A DNA stretch of 64,000 bases from Bos javanicus (lineage: Eukaryota > Chordata > Mammalia > Artiodactyla > Bovidae), in assembly GCF_032452875.1 (NCBI RefSeq), contig NC_083882.1:62077614-62141613 (forward strand), given 5' to 3'. The position numbers and the translations under genes are program-made. Shown here piece by piece: positions 24,147 to 35,449 of the stretch (position 1 is its first letter; every line of letters starts with the position of its first letter). The notes beneath the pieces are model-generated. The model searched no databases. It saw nothing but the letters and a program-made list of their open reading frames with translations, and had not been told where the DNA came from.

Positions 24147-24166
24147 CAAAAAAAAAAAAAAAAAAG
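24147..24166. repeat. Poly-A tract
   Basis: About 19 consecutive A within A-rich sequence; no SINE body was recognised beside it. Confidence 0.85.
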
Positions 24167-24570
24167 CTAAAAAAGAATGCCAACAGGATCAGAGAACTAT
24201 GGCAAATAAACCTTAATGTCACTGAATATAAAATACAAAATGCATTAATTCTTAGGACACCACTCAACTTACATTTATTTTCTAAATTTGCTCAGAAACA
24301 GGACTAGAAATAATTGTTTATTTTACTCTAGCTTTACAATTATACAATTTAGCTTCACATATACCTTGAAACAACTAATGTTTTGGTATAAATTTAGACA
24401 TAAAAGACTGAATGAGCAACATGGAGAAATTGAAAAACAGCAGGTTGGGACAATGTGTCTTTTGCATTATCTCTCACAAAGAAAGGGCCCAAACTAGTTA
24501 ACAAGAAGCCCTGCTTTCTCTGAGCGTCTGTGTCTCTGTGGGTACTTTTTGGTTTTGATTTCACGAATTC

Positions 24571-24833
24571 AATGGCAACCCACTCCAGTACTCTTGCCTG
24601 GAAAATCCCATGGGCAGAGGAGCCTGGTAGGCTGCAGTCCATGGGGTCGCTAAGAGTTGGACACGACTGAGCAACTTCACTTTCACTTTTCACTTTCATG
24701 CATTGGAGAAGGAAATGGCAACCTACTCCAGTGTTCTTGCCTGGAGAATCCCAGGGACGGGGGAGCCTGCTGGGCTGCCGTCTATGGGGTCGCACAGAGT
24801 CGGACACGACTGGAGCGACTTAGCAGCAGCAGC
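24571..24833 (+). mobile_element. Bov-A2 SINE
   Basis: Two forward monomers with the cacttttcactttcatgcat linker and an agcagcagcag tail. Confidence 0.92.
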
Positions 24834-25261
24834 AGTATGCAGCTGAAATGAACAACCCTACGTAACTCAACCAACTGAGAAAAAGAAAAGAGTTACTCCT
24901 TCTTTAGAGACAGGAGTAATTAATAATAATTAATTACAAATAATTATAAAATGTGTTTCATAGCTCACAGGCAGAAAAAATTCTTTACTGAAAGATAAAT
25001 TTCTAAAGTAAATTAATGAAGAGACCTTCTGGATTGTGTTATAAGTACAGCTTTCTGAAGAACTTGTGCTACTTAGATACATTGACCCATAGAAAATATA
25101 GATCAGATTCTAGAGTATAAAGATATGAGCCATCTTAAAGAATTTCTTAAACAAATGCAACTTATTAATGTAGTTGGTATAAAGAAAATATGCTGAACAA
25201 TTATACTTAAATGATGTAATACAAGTAGAATATTTCTTAGGTAGAAATGATATATATTGGT

Positions 25262-25445
25262 ACAGTTTTTTTTTTTCTTCCTGTTCTTTTTCAAATTCTT
25301 TTCCCATTCAGGTTATTACAGAACATTGAGCAGAGTTCCCTGTACTATACAGTATGTCTTTGTTGGTCACTTATTTTAAATATAGCAGTGTATACATGTC
25401 GATGTCAAACTCCCACCTTACCCCTTCCTCTAACCCTTCTCAATA
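25262..25445 (-). mobile_element. L1 3'-end fragment, reverse
   Basis: Poly-T, then cctgttctttttcaaattc, agagttccctgtactatac and agtatgtctttgttgg: reverse L1 3' UTR, like the piece at 8958-9139. Confidence 0.7.
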
Positions 25446-25470
25446 TTGGTTCAGTTTCAAAGTGCTTAAG

Positions 25471-25695
25471 TAACGGGGTGGCACTAGTGGTAAATAAAGA
25501 ACCTGCCTGCCAATGCAGAAGAACATAAGAGACACAGGTTCAATCCCTGGGTTGGGAAGATCCCCTGGAGGAGGGCATGGCCTCCCATTCCAGTAATCTT
25601 GCCTGGAGAATCCCATGGACAGAGGAGCCTGGTGGGCTACAGTCCATGGGGTCTCAAAGATTCAGACAGGACTGAAGCGACTTCACATGCATGCA
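25471..25695 (+). mobile_element. Bov-tA SINE
   Basis: Head cggggtggcactagtggtaa, B box aggttcaatccctgg, Bov-A tail ending aagcgacttcacatgc. It lies about 145 bp from a DCDC1 exon. Confidence 0.92.
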
Positions 25696-25838
25696 CGCAG
25701 AGCATAATACTTGCCCCTAACATTTGTAAAATAATTTACAGTTTTCCAAAATTTCACAAATATCTACCCAGTCACCACGTATTGACTGAGTGTCCAATAC
25801 ATAAAATATTCTTATCAAGAACAACAAATAATTCTGAC

Positions 25839-25944
25839 CTTGTTCTGTAGGAAACTGTTCTCCATGTCCACCTTTTCAAATTGATCAGGTACCTGTTGAC
25901 TGGTGCCACTGAAGTTAATTGGAAATCCCTCACAAATGTCCCAA
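25839..25944 (-). CDS. DCDC1: DCDC1 short internal exon (35 codons)
   Basis: On the minus strand, attttgttttcttag precedes one base (T, completing Asn) and 35 codons: WDICEGFPINF, then VPDQFEKVDMENSFLQNK, ending phase 0 before a gtcaga donor. Length is 106 bp. The donor is weaker than the others (GTCAGA rather than GTRAGT) but the exon end is fixed by the join to VDPNIVLH in the next exon. The exon is too short to stand out as an ORF and was found by looking for the expected continuation of the gene. It carries no recognisable domain by itself and connects the post-doublecortin segment to the ricin-like region. DCDC1 assignment uses recalled similarity to the mammalian protein (WxxCEGFPINF motif). 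Confidence 0.85.
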
Positions 25945-27067
25945 CTAAGAAAACAAAATATGTAATTGTTCTTATTAGAATAAAATGAGTTTTAGCACTC
26001 TTTAATCTATTAGTATGATAATTTATACATCTTACTCTTCTAGTGAGAGAAAAACCAATGTATAGTCTATAATCTTTCTAAACAGTAATTTATAAAGTAT
26101 CCTGGTAGCTATAATTGGGAAAAGGAAGGCTTTAAATTTTTTCCTTGCTATTATTTATGATATTGGGGGGACCAAATGCCTAGTTAATTATTAACATAAC
26201 AAAGAAACAAAAAAATTTTAATCTTACAGAATCACTCACAGTGGAGATCATCTTCATTGTTAAAGTTATCGTAAGTATACTGATCTATAATAATAAAGCA
26301 TGCTTTTATATTTATAATGTTTGTATACAGAATATTAGCTTGGTATTTTTAAGAGAGCCTTTTAAAAGGCAGCACAGTCTAGAGAGTACATAGATGAATC
26401 ACAAACTAGAGGGGCTGGCTTCATTCTTAACTCAGCCAAATTACTTATTTTAATAGTGAGTCCATTCTTACCCTAAAGAAAGTTGCGGCTCAACACTGCT
26501 ATGTTAAGATATACCATACAGCATGCTATTCAACAAAAAGCAGTTCTAGAAATAGTGATGGTAGTTTTCTTTCAATAGTCTGAGAAATATAAGTAAGGGC
26601 ATGATGACTAAGATCTCAAATGATCCATTTCAGAGTATAGAAAGAAAGTTCAAATGGAATCCAAAAATTAAGTAAATTATCTTCAAACTAGTTCATGTTC
26701 AATAAAGGCAGTTTCACATTTTTATATTTAGGGAATCAGATTTAATTTAAATCCATTCATTAAGGCAGTATTCATTGCACTTGAAGAAGTAAAATAAAGA
26801 AGCAATACATAAATTAAAAATTATACTCATAGCTAAAAACCAAAGGGAAAGGCAAATTTAACAGCTTAGAGAAAGATTATTACACATGAAATAAATCTTC
26901 TCATAAATGAAAATGCTTTTAATAAAGAGTGTTGAGTTATTTTCTATCCATAAAGAGAAAGAAAACAAGGCAGAACATTATAATCTTGTCTAGAAACTGC
27001 AGGCAGCCACTGGGGGATAGAGAAGATCAAAGAGTCTGTCTTTTTAGACATACTTAGCAATAGGTTG

Positions 27068-27198
27068 TTGGAGAAGGAAATGGCAACCCACTCCAGTATT
27101 CTTGCCTGGAGAATCCCAGGGACAGAGGAGCCCGGTGGGCTGCCGTCTATAGGGTTGCACAGAGTCGGACACAACTGAAGTGACTTAGCAGCAGCAGC
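27068..27198 (+). mobile_element. Bov-A monomer SINE
   Basis: ttggagaaggaaatggcaac through gacttagcagcagcagc, bounded by the 12-bp duplication agcaataggttg at 27056-27067 and 27199-27210. Confidence 0.95.
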
Positions 27199-27384
27199 AG
27201 CAATAGGTTGACATTAGCTCGACTGACTGACCTCATCAGACTGCTTTTGGTTCTCTAGATCTGTCCTCTATTTCAGCTTTTTCACCACTATATTAAAGAA
27301 AGTTGTAACTGGTTAAATTACAAAATATCAAAGTTAGATGGGACTTCACAGATAGGTCACCTAATCCAACATAGTGTCAGCATC

Positions 27385-27555
27385 GTGGTATCCAATATGG
27401 TAGCCACAAGCCACATATGCCTACTTAAATTAAAATTGGTTTAATTTAACAAAATTTAAAATTCAGTTTCTCAGTCACACTAGTCATATTTCAAGTGCTC
27501 AATGGCCACAAATTCTGATTCCATCATCATAGAAAGTACTACTAGGCAGTGCTAG
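27385..27555. mobile_element. MER5A-like DNA transposon relic
   Basis: Near-palindromic body: ccaatatggtagccacaagc on the left, agtgctcaatggccaca on the right, with an AT-rich middle. This is the non-autonomous hAT (Charlie-type) element shared by placental mammals. Confidence 0.75.
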
Positions 27556-27559
27556 GTAG

Positions 27560-28005
27560 TGGTTATCTATCTCAGTTCCTAAGAAAGACAACCTGGGTTA
27601 GAATCCTCGCACAAGTCGTGTGGCTAGGAAAATGCCCTTCTGTGCCTCAGTTTCTGCCTCTATAAAAATGGAGTAATAATAGCCTAATAAGCAATGGCAC
27701 CCCACTCCAGTACTTTTGCCTGGAAAATCCCACGGACGGAGGAGCCTGGTAGGCTGCAGTCCATGGGGTCGCTAGAGTCAGACAAGACTGAGCGACTTCA
27801 CTTTCACTTTTCACTTTCATGCATTGGAGAAGGAAATGCATGCCTATGGAGTCACACAGAGTCGGATACGACTGAAGCGACTTAGCAGCAGCAGGATTAA
27901 AATAATTATTTTGCAGATTAAATATGCTCTCATCCAATTCATTTATTAATAGAACCGTGCCTGGCCTATGGTCAACAATCAGTAGCTGCTGGGTTTTATC
28001 ATTAA
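27560..28005 (+). repeat. MIR relic split by a SINE
   Basis: Left part has cctgggttagaatcctcgc and ctgtgcctcagtttctgcct (B-box and core of MIR). Right part after the SINE has ggattaaaataattattttg and accgtgcctggcctatgg. Confidence 0.65.
27690..27893 (+). mobile_element. Bov-A2 SINE with internal deletion
   Basis: First monomer nearly complete. The second jumps from gagaaggaaatg directly to tatggagtcacacagagtc, losing about 70 bp. It sits inside a MIR. Confidence 0.88.
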
Positions 28006-28500
28006 CCCATAGGAAATTGATACCTGTCTGCTCATGGACAATCACGAGTAGATACGGGTCCAGTGCCTGGATCTAACTCCCGCTCTTCTGCGCACTATGC
28101 CTCTAGGATAGTGCTTTCATCTCTAACTTATCATCATCAAATGAGATGCTTAAATATGAACACTCATGTAAAAGAACTCATTATTTACTATTTTAATAAT
28201 TCCATTTAAAATTGTTAGTCTAAAAAAATCCCCTGCAAACAGTTTTTACATTTCAAATAAAATCATTAACTTTGCAAAGCAGGAGACTATACTCTGCTCA
28301 TTATCCCATGTGTTTTCTAAAACTCCAGGGAACTTAACAGCAAGTCTTCAACAGCTCATGATATCATGAAATAAGTCAATAAAATAAATGGTTGTTTATT
28401 TAAGATGATTTAAGTAACATCTTTTAGTGTTTAAATCTCTCACTCTGGGAAAACTGAATTAGGCGATTCAGATTGCTTAACCAAGAACTTGTTAATTTAC

Positions 28501-28626
28501 TTGTCACATCCAGGTAGCAGAAGGGCATTAGGGTCCAAGAAGGTTTTATATACAACTGTAATGCCACCCCTGGCGAATGCAGTCACCTGGTCAAAAGTCA
28601 AACCCAAAACAGGGTTCAGTGGAGAT
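28501..28626 (-). CDS. DCDC1: DCDC1 internal exon after the doublecortin domain
   Basis: A very good polypyrimidine tract and acceptor (tttttccattttccag on the minus strand) is followed by one base that completes Arg, then SPLNPVLGLTF, DQVTAFARGG and YKTFLDPNALLLPGCD. The exon is 126 bp, phase 2 in and phase 2 out, and ends at a gtaaat donor. Without splicing the frame meets TAA directly after the donor, so a naive reading looks like a C-terminus; the next exon shows it is not. This segment links the doublecortin domain to the WDICEGFP segment. The downstream exon supplies a T, making AAT (Asn) at the junction. Confidence 0.88.
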
Positions 28627-31600
28627 CTGGAAAATGGAAAAACAAAAATCAAATATATCTGCAAAATTATACAAACTCTAAACTTTGAGTATAAATAGTC
28701 AATAAAACGTGCATTCCCATGTCAAATAACATCCAGAAATAAGTGAATTTCCTACTATACAGCCCTATTGTTGGTATTTTATACTGATACCTGACATGCA
28801 CATTTTAGTTTGATTTATAATATGCCTAGGATAGTTGCAACACATAAATGTTTCAAATGTTGCACATTTAAAAAAATGATTTCAATAATAAAACAAAGCA
28901 TATAGTTGAGAAAAAGAATCAACTGTCCGCCTTGTAATGTTCATTTTTCATGTATAACTACAATGCAATATACCCATAATAATCTTTGAAGCCTATAATT
29001 AAATTAAACTTTCGTATTTGGCTACAAACAGCTATGTTTTGTAAGCTCAGTAAATGCTATGCTGACTTGATTTTTCATATTACATACTATTAGGTATATT
29101 ACTTTAGGTTAATTTAATTATGTAAAAATTAAAATCATGGGAAAAGATCTTAAGTAAAAAGAATGTCAACTATGTCAATTGTGAGCCATTTTGTTTTTGA
29201 AATTAGTGACAAACACTGCTATTTACCTTTAGAATCACAGGGCTCTCTCACCTCACCTGTGTAGTATTTCCAAAAATATTTAAACTGAATATAATCATGA
29301 GAAAACACTCAGACAAGTCTAGAATGTGAGGCACTATACAAGAAAAGTGTCTGAACTCTTCAAAAAGAAAACCAATATCATGAAAAATAAAACAAAAGAT
29401 AGGAGAATATTTTAGATTAAAGAGAACTAAAGAAAATAAATGCAACAGATGACGCTTATCTGGATACTGGATTACAAAAAAGCTCTAAAGCATATTTTGG
29501 GTAGTTTGATTACATGTTGGATGATATTATATTATTGTTGACTGTGTTAGATATTATAACAGGGACAGAGAAGAACTTTCTGTTCTTTAGTTATATGACC
29601 TATAACATTTAGGAGTAAAACTTTAGTGACTGGAGTTAATCCCAAACTGTTCAAAAGTGAGAGAAAGGAGATATAAAAGAGGCAAAAGAAATGCGGCAAA
29701 GTCTTTAATTGATGAACTTAGGTAAAGGATATATATAAATCTTCATTGTATCAAGTGTTCTGTGTACTGGACATTTTTCACAATAAAAACAACTAAAGAG
29801 CCTAAAGAGAGAAAACAAGTAAAAACAACTAAAGAGAGAAAACAACTAAAGGACTCAAAAGAGAAGCAGATATTGCCAAAATCTTCTGCAAATGAGTAAT
29901 CAGACCTTGCATATCAACATGTATTAGACACATTAGAATTACTCCCTGAAAATGAATATCATTTTCTTAGTACATATTGTGCATTTTCTCAATATATTTT
30001 AAACTAGATGGAAATAACTTTTCTGATATTAATTTGGAAGTTTCAGTAGTAGCAAAATGCTATAATGGTTCCCTAGTGGTTTACACTGGATTCAGAATCA
30101 AATATATATGCATATATATTATGCTATTAAAATAGTAATGATATACAAATTACACATTTATAAATTCTACCAGCTATGACTCTCAGTTGATTTTAGAATA
30201 TTTCAGATACTTAGCATTTTTTGTTACTCCATAAATATAATCTAGTTAACCAAGAACAAGTGTATGATCATATTAAAATACTGTATAATAGCAAACCTCA
30301 TTAAAAACATCAAAATTAGTCATTGCTTTCACTTTAATAATGACATTTGAGTAGAAATTATGAGACGTATTTTATTAAAGCTTTTTCTTGTAATTTGAAG
30401 AGCTTCCTAAATTATACAAGAATTCTTGCCACTTTAAAATTCATCACTATTCTTATTATTGTAAATATAATTCTCACAATGTAATTATGTTTTGAAATCT
30501 GCCTACATAGGAAAAGCGCCATTCCTTACAGGTATTTTTCAGTTTTATAAATTACACAGTATAGATACTATTAAGTATTTTAATTTTATTCCACTGAGAC
30601 AGATGAAATAGATTTTGCAATATGCTACCTATAACTAATTCTACCAAGGTTTCCCAAAACCCTCATGGATTTCTAAGCAGATCTGACTTTGATTATTAGA
30701 ATATATAGTAAATCCAATCAGCTCCTAGTTTTCTCTATGCTATTTTATAATTAATATATGCTCAATTACATTCTACAAGCAAAATTATTTCTCTTATTTC
30801 TCCTGTTTTGTTTTACAGATAAAGAGCTGAACACAAAACAAAACAAAAAGATTAAAAGTAGACAAAAAAGTGTGTTTAAGTTTCCTGACAAGCAGTTTCA
30901 GAGTTCATCTGGATGTGCCCTGTCAAAATATGCATAAATTCCCAAGATATTCCACACAAAAGCTCGGCTCATCAATGCCTGTAGACTGCAGCCTTTTTCT
31001 TTTCTCAGAAACGCTGATAATTTTATGCAGGAATTTACCAATCTACAAAAATTTACACAATGCTCAGTAATAACCAGTAATTATTGTGGAATAATGCAAG
31101 GCGCTTTTGAGAAATATAACTTTGATAGGATAGGGCTTACAAGCTTTACCAATTTATCTTTAGCTGTCCTGTCATTGGTGCTTAAAAGGTTAAGACTTTA
31201 TTTGTGAAAACAGAGAGAGATAGTGGGGAATCATGTTGTCTACAGCTTCATAAATCTTGCTTAAGATCCTTTTCAATTACCATCCATTTCTCCTTTAAAA
31301 AGGGACAAAAAAATAGAGGAGTGGAAGCAGGTCAGGGCAGTGTGCGACAACGACAGTGTGATGGGCTTGGGCCCCCTGTGGCGTTTCCATCTGCTATCAT
31401 TAAGGTGACTACTCAGACATGAACAAATCCCACTTGCTGTGCTGACAGGCAGACTTCAAGAACTATGACAAGGCATTAAGACAGAAAGTCAGAGACAGAG
31501 AGGGAGAGAGAGAGATGTCATATCCCACAAACAATACTGCCTCATTAAAAAAAAAAGCCCTGGAATTTTATTGGAAATGAAAATAATTTTTTTTCCCCCA

Positions 31601-31691
31601 TAAAAGGTGCTACCTGGCTTCTCAACTCTCCTTTTCCATTAGGTTGCCAAAGAAAAATTGAGGACAGACAGAATAAACACCTTGCTCCTAC
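28627..31691 (-). other. DCDC1 intron (3,065 bp)
   Basis: AT-rich. Apart from an old L1 3' end near 29.5-29.8 kb, a GA run at 31,497-31,515 and the GC-richer patch at 31,290-31,480, nothing was recognised. Confidence 0.75.
29460..29800 (+). repeat. Old L1 (L1M) 3' end, probable
   Basis: gaacttaggtaaaggatata, cattgtatcaagtgttct and cacaataaaaac resemble the remembered L1M 3' terminus. A short tandem of aaaacaactaaagag units follows to about 29,852. Confidence 0.5.
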
Positions 31692-31855
31692 CTGTATGCT
31701 TTACCATAAGAGACCCAAATTTTTTGCTCATTCTTCAGCGAAAGCAGATTCTTAATTTCTTGACCGTGCTCATCAAAAAGCCGGATTGAAGAAAAATTGA
31801 GGCCTGGTGGGTGGATGGAAGAACCTTGAAGTCTTTGATGAATCTTGAGAAGTAA
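31692..31855 (-). CDS. DCDC1: DCDC1 internal exon, C-terminal half of a doublecortin domain
   Basis: The acceptor lies in a C-rich tract ending aaccag; the exon then reads LLLKIHQRLQGSS, followed by IRLFDEHGQEIKN and QKIWVSYGKAY, and ends with two bases (AG) before a gtagga donor. Length is 164 bp (54 codons plus 2). The run (hydrophobic)-RLFDE-x-G-x-E-(I/V)-x-(N/S) followed by a Leu-rich turn and a hydrophobic strand with SYGKAY is the diagnostic C-terminal half of doublecortin domains. A different reading frame across the same DNA is also open for 76 codons but has no such motifs and does not join the neighbours. The phase-2 end is completed exactly by the next exon to give Arg. Confidence 0.92.
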
Positions 31856-32060
31856 CTGGTTGGGTCGGGGTGGGTGGGGAGGGATGAAGAAGGAAAAGAA
31901 ATAAGGTAAAACGTGAACACCTGTAATAAACTGTCTCTCCTCTGTAACAAAGGAAGTCCAAACAAATGGTAATTAAATTCATATAGAATGTTAAAAGAAG
32001 TGTGAAATCACAGCGATGTTTAGCTCAGTGTAAAGTAACAAAATGAGCATGGGCTTTTAA

Positions 32061-32076
32061 CCAGCAGGGGGTGCCA
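32061..32076 (+). promoter_or_regulatory. Candidate CTCF-binding site
   Basis: ccagcagggggtgcca matches the known CTCF core CCANNAGRKGGCRS with one difference (T for C after the G run). It lies in the intron between two DCDC1 exons. One motif match by eye is weak evidence of occupancy. Confidence 0.4.
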
Positions 32077-33093
32077 CAGGCTTGTGATTGAGCTCTGACC
32101 CTTTGGCACGGGGACTGAAAGCAGATGTGACAGTCCTACAGAAAGAGCATTTAGCTTCTACACACGGAAACGGTCCTCTCTGATAAGGGTTATGCTTTCC
32201 TTGTCCGAGCTGCACACTCTGTTGGGTCCTTCCAGAGGATGTTCAAGTTTTACAGTCAGCAGTCTCCCGTCCCCGGCTAACCTCAAGTAGCCAACGGCGG
32301 AACCATCCACCAGTGACAGGACAGCAAAAATAAACACAACTTTTAGCCTATGTTCCTTCATTTGGAAGACCTCATCCTGGATGTATCAATTAAGCGCTCT
32401 GCAGAAGCTTGCCAGGGGCTTCAATAATGAGTGCTTTCAGGTTGTAAATATAATGTAATTGAAGTGTGAAATATGAAATGCTATCGTTTAATATTTTAAA
32501 TAATAGCATTGTCTGTTTGCTTCTGTCTTACATTTGAGATCTCTTGATTATCAAGATATTTCTAACTGAGGGCATATTTCAAATGAAAGTAAATCCAGCT
32601 GAACTGTGTTGGGCATGGAATTTTAAAAGATATTTTTCAAAATCACCCGTCACCTTTGTTTGAGTGTTTAGGGCTCTGCTCTCTTCCGTGCTGCGCCCCA
32701 CACTATCCATCACTCTACTCCCCCCAACCTTCTGTCACAGGCTTCCTTTTTTTCTCTCCCTTGTCAGTTCTTGTGTCTCTCAATTTCTTGTTACTCTATA
32801 ATCTCGGCAGGGATGCGGATGTAGCTGTAGCCTTTTCTTGCCTGGCTGCTGGTCAGGCTATCTTTTTTGCTCCTTCTATTAATTCCCATTGAACTGAAGG
32901 TATATTTGGATGTGCTAAATGCAGAGGCCCAGAGAAAAGGAGAGAAAGTTGAAAGCCTGTCATATATCCCTTCTTTCCTCACCAATTGGTTATAAACTCT
33001 TAACCAAATATAAAATATTTTCTTTGACCTGCAACTATATCTATAGAAAGCCTCTAGATTTTGCGTGAATTAGGGATAAATAACCTTATCTCC

Positions 33094-33228
33094 CCCTGGA
33101 GAAGGAAATGGCAACCCACTAGTATTCTTGCCTGGGAAATCCCATGGACAGAGGAGCCTGGTGGGCTGCAGTACATGGGGTCACAAGAGTTGGACATGAC
33201 TGAGCGACTAAACCACCACCACCACCAG
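33094..33228 (+). mobile_element. Bov-A monomer SINE with (ACC)n tail
   Basis: cctggagaaggaaatggcaa through gactgagcgactaaa, then accaccaccaccacc. It directly abuts a BovB fragment. Confidence 0.85.
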
Positions 33229-33449
33229 TATCTCTGCTCATTGGAAAATACCCTGTTGCCGGGAGAGACTGAAGGCAAAAGAAGAAGAGGGTCGCAGAGG
33301 ATGAGATGTTAGACAGTGATGATCACCAACTCAATAGACATGAGTTTGAGCAAGCTCCGGAAGTTGGTGATAGACAGGGAAGCCTGGCATGCTGCAGTCC
33401 ACAGGGTCACAAAGAATTGGACACAACTGAGCCACTGAACAGAACTGAT
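33229..33449 (+). mobile_element. BovB LINE 3' end
   Basis: Begins in the ctcattggaaaataccctg block and ends gccactgaacagaactgat. Small deletions and changes make it look older than most copies here. Confidence 0.85.
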
Positions 33450-35192
33450 TCTCTTTATGAGTAGAATAAGTAAAAGCGTTAGAACAATAAAAATCTGTGT
33501 TTTGCTTTTTTTTCACTGGAACCACAAACAAGTTTTGGAATCTATGGATTATACTTATAAAGCCCTTACATTTATTTCTGTGTGGTCTCAGCCCTTGAGC
33601 TTAATTTTTGTGGCTTTGCTATTATTTCAGAAAACATGTAATGTGGATCATTTTTTAAATCCCAGTGATTCTGCTTTACAGGCATCATCTTTTTTTACAG
33701 GGCAAGATATGAAAGATTTAAGGCCTGATCCAGGAGAGAAGTACACATAGAACAGGAGTGTGAAGTGGAGAAGAGATATGAACACCTGACCACTTAACAA
33801 ATGCACTTTCACAGGAGTTGCATTACAATCTCTATTTTCTCAACTTGGCAACACACTGCATTTTAGGTGTTCAAAGATGAGCATTCGACAGCCTACAGGA
33901 GGTAAGGCCTCAATGCCTTTCATCTCAAGGTCACTGGTGAGGGCTGGGCTATAGTGACCAAAAATTGTGATAATCTTCACCCGTTTATCTTTAAAGCTAT
34001 CATCACCAGGCCTTTATAGGATAAAAATTTGTTCAGGGGCCTGAGAGGAGTGTGAAACATCTTAGGCTAGTGATTGAGGCAAGTTGTCCTTGGGTGTCAC
34101 AAGGGCTCTCCCACACAGAGAACTTTATTATGCCCCTAGATAAAGGTTTCCCCCCAAGTTATCTTGCATATAGAAGCAAATTACAGATCAATTTCAGTGT
34201 GCCATTAGCCAACAAAAGCTATCTACAGAATAATATCTTCCTGTGTAATCTAACATAAATGCCATCTTTAAATTTTTTATACAAATAAAAATGGGAACTA
34301 TTCTAACGTTGAAAAAGAGGGATTATAAGTACAGAATTCTGGGAAGGCTTTTGTATCATGGTGATTTCTATAGTCAGGGATGTGACGGTTAATAAAAAAA
34401 GACAAGACTCTTTATCCTTCTCTCTCTCTAATCAATCAAGGTAGCACTTCCCATCTCTTCTGAGTTCAGCTAATGATCGGATGATTAACTTTTGTGACTA
34501 ACTATGAAGTGCAGGTAATGGATACCACCAGGGAGAGGTAGGACTGAGAGTGCTGAACTGAAGGGGAGGAAAAGGAGCAAGTTTCTGAGCAAAGGTCAAG
34601 CAACGGAGCCCAGAGCGCTGCTGAGCGCTCAGGCGAATAACCCCAATTTGTAAACAACAGGGTATTCAGTGTCCTTTCATGCCAGACAAAGACACAAAGT
34701 AAGGACCCTGAGCATGTCGGTTCTGCCTGAGAAACATCCCAATTGTCTGAAAAACAGGCAAAGGTAAGAATGCCTAAGATAAACCATCTGGACTTGCTCA
34801 AAATTAGCACAGGTAAAGACCAGGGCAGTGTGTTACCTGCCCAGGGTCTAGGGTTTGGAAATACCCTCCACCCAGAACACACCCTTCACTGGGTATCATG
34901 TCACTTCTTTTCAATGCGTGGACAAGAGGGCAATTCCAGAGTCCAGTATAGACAGATTTTCAAATAAAAGCATAATGAAGATTGAGATGCTATTAAGTAA
35001 GAGGCCAGGAGTTAATACTATACTAAAGCTGAGAACCTCTGGAATCCACAAGTTAAGTTTGAAATTATGAATCTTTACAAACCAGCAAATCATTGATCTT
35101 TTCTAAACAATGGTAAAGATGTAATTGCCTAAATTAACTACAAGTAACTTAGAGGACACTCATAGTCATCAATGGAAAGTCAGTAAACTCAC

Positions 35193-35294
35193 TCTTTCCA
35201 TCATGCAGCCAGCTTGAGTTGGGCTGTTAGGCTCCAGATCTTTTTTACTGATACAAACAGAGATCTCTCCTGTATCTTTACCATTTTCAAATAT
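35193..35294 (-). CDS. DCDC1: DCDC1 internal exon, N-terminal half of a doublecortin domain
   Basis: The acceptor atgtttcag is followed by 34 codons starting IFENGKDTGEISVCISKKD and ending CMMER, then a strong gtgagt donor. Length is 102 bp, phase 0 at both ends. The pattern hydrophobic-x-hydrophobic-x-NG-(K/D), then a short strand, is the usual opening of a doublecortin fold. The exon joins in frame to LQLK from the upstream exon and to LLLKIHQRLQ in the next one, which completes the domain. The exon is flanked by a small terminal-inverted-repeat element about 80 bp upstream in transcript terms. Identification as DCDC1 is from family knowledge; the splice sites and frame are read directly. 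Confidence 0.88.
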
Positions 35295-35374
35295 CTGAAA
35301 CATAAGCACATTCAGAATCAAAAAGAAATATATGCACACATAAACATACATATGAATACATATATAAACACAAG

Positions 35375-35449
35375 CAGTCCTGACTTTGCACAGTACATTG
35401 TTGACTGAAAGTCATGCATATGGGAACTGTGTAAAGCAAGGACGGCCTG
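35375..35449. mobile_element. Possible small DNA transposon (MITE-like)
   Basis: The 20-bp end cagtcctgactttgcacagt pairs imperfectly with the reverse complement of the other end, ending gcaaggacggcctg (3 mismatches and a 4-base gap). Total length is 75 bp. The family is not recognised and no clear target duplication is visible. Confidence 0.4.

Larger units (their letters stand above)
15185..25838 (-). other. DCDC1 intron (10,654 bp)
   Basis: Between the LQNK and VDPN exons. It contains the BovB/L1 nest at 16.6-18.8 kb and several SINEs. The stretches 18,761-20,405, 21,165-21,618, 21,773-22,960 and 24,835-25,260 contain no feature I can name apart from the simple repeats listed. Confidence 0.75.
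25945..28500 (-). other. DCDC1 intron (2,556 bp)
   Basis: Holds MIR, MER5A, Bov-A and Bov-A2 copies listed separately. 25,950-26,370 and 26,480-27,050 are AT-rich with nothing recognised. Confidence 0.75.
31856..35192 (-). other. DCDC1 intron (3,337 bp)
   Basis: Contains the candidate regulatory patch (32.0-32.6 kb) and the SINE/BovB pair at 33.1-33.45 kb. 33,450-35,190 shows no repeat or exon I can support. Confidence 0.75.

Noticed and set aside
31735..31965. Minus-strand 76-codon frame overlapping the doublecortin exon
   Set aside because: It is a shifted reading of the true exon at 31692-31855; the doublecortin motifs occur only in the other frame.
32158..32361. Minus-strand 67-codon ORF beginning MKEHRLKVVFIFAVLSLV, resembling a signal peptide
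   Set aside because: No family resemblance, no splice continuity with the DCDC1 exons on either side, and it lies within their intron. A hydrophobic run by chance is more likely; the DNA itself is kept as a candidate regulatory patch.
34502..34882. Minus-strand ORF of 126 codons
   Set aside because: No recognisable motif, ordinary intronic composition and no splice borders that fit the neighbouring exons.
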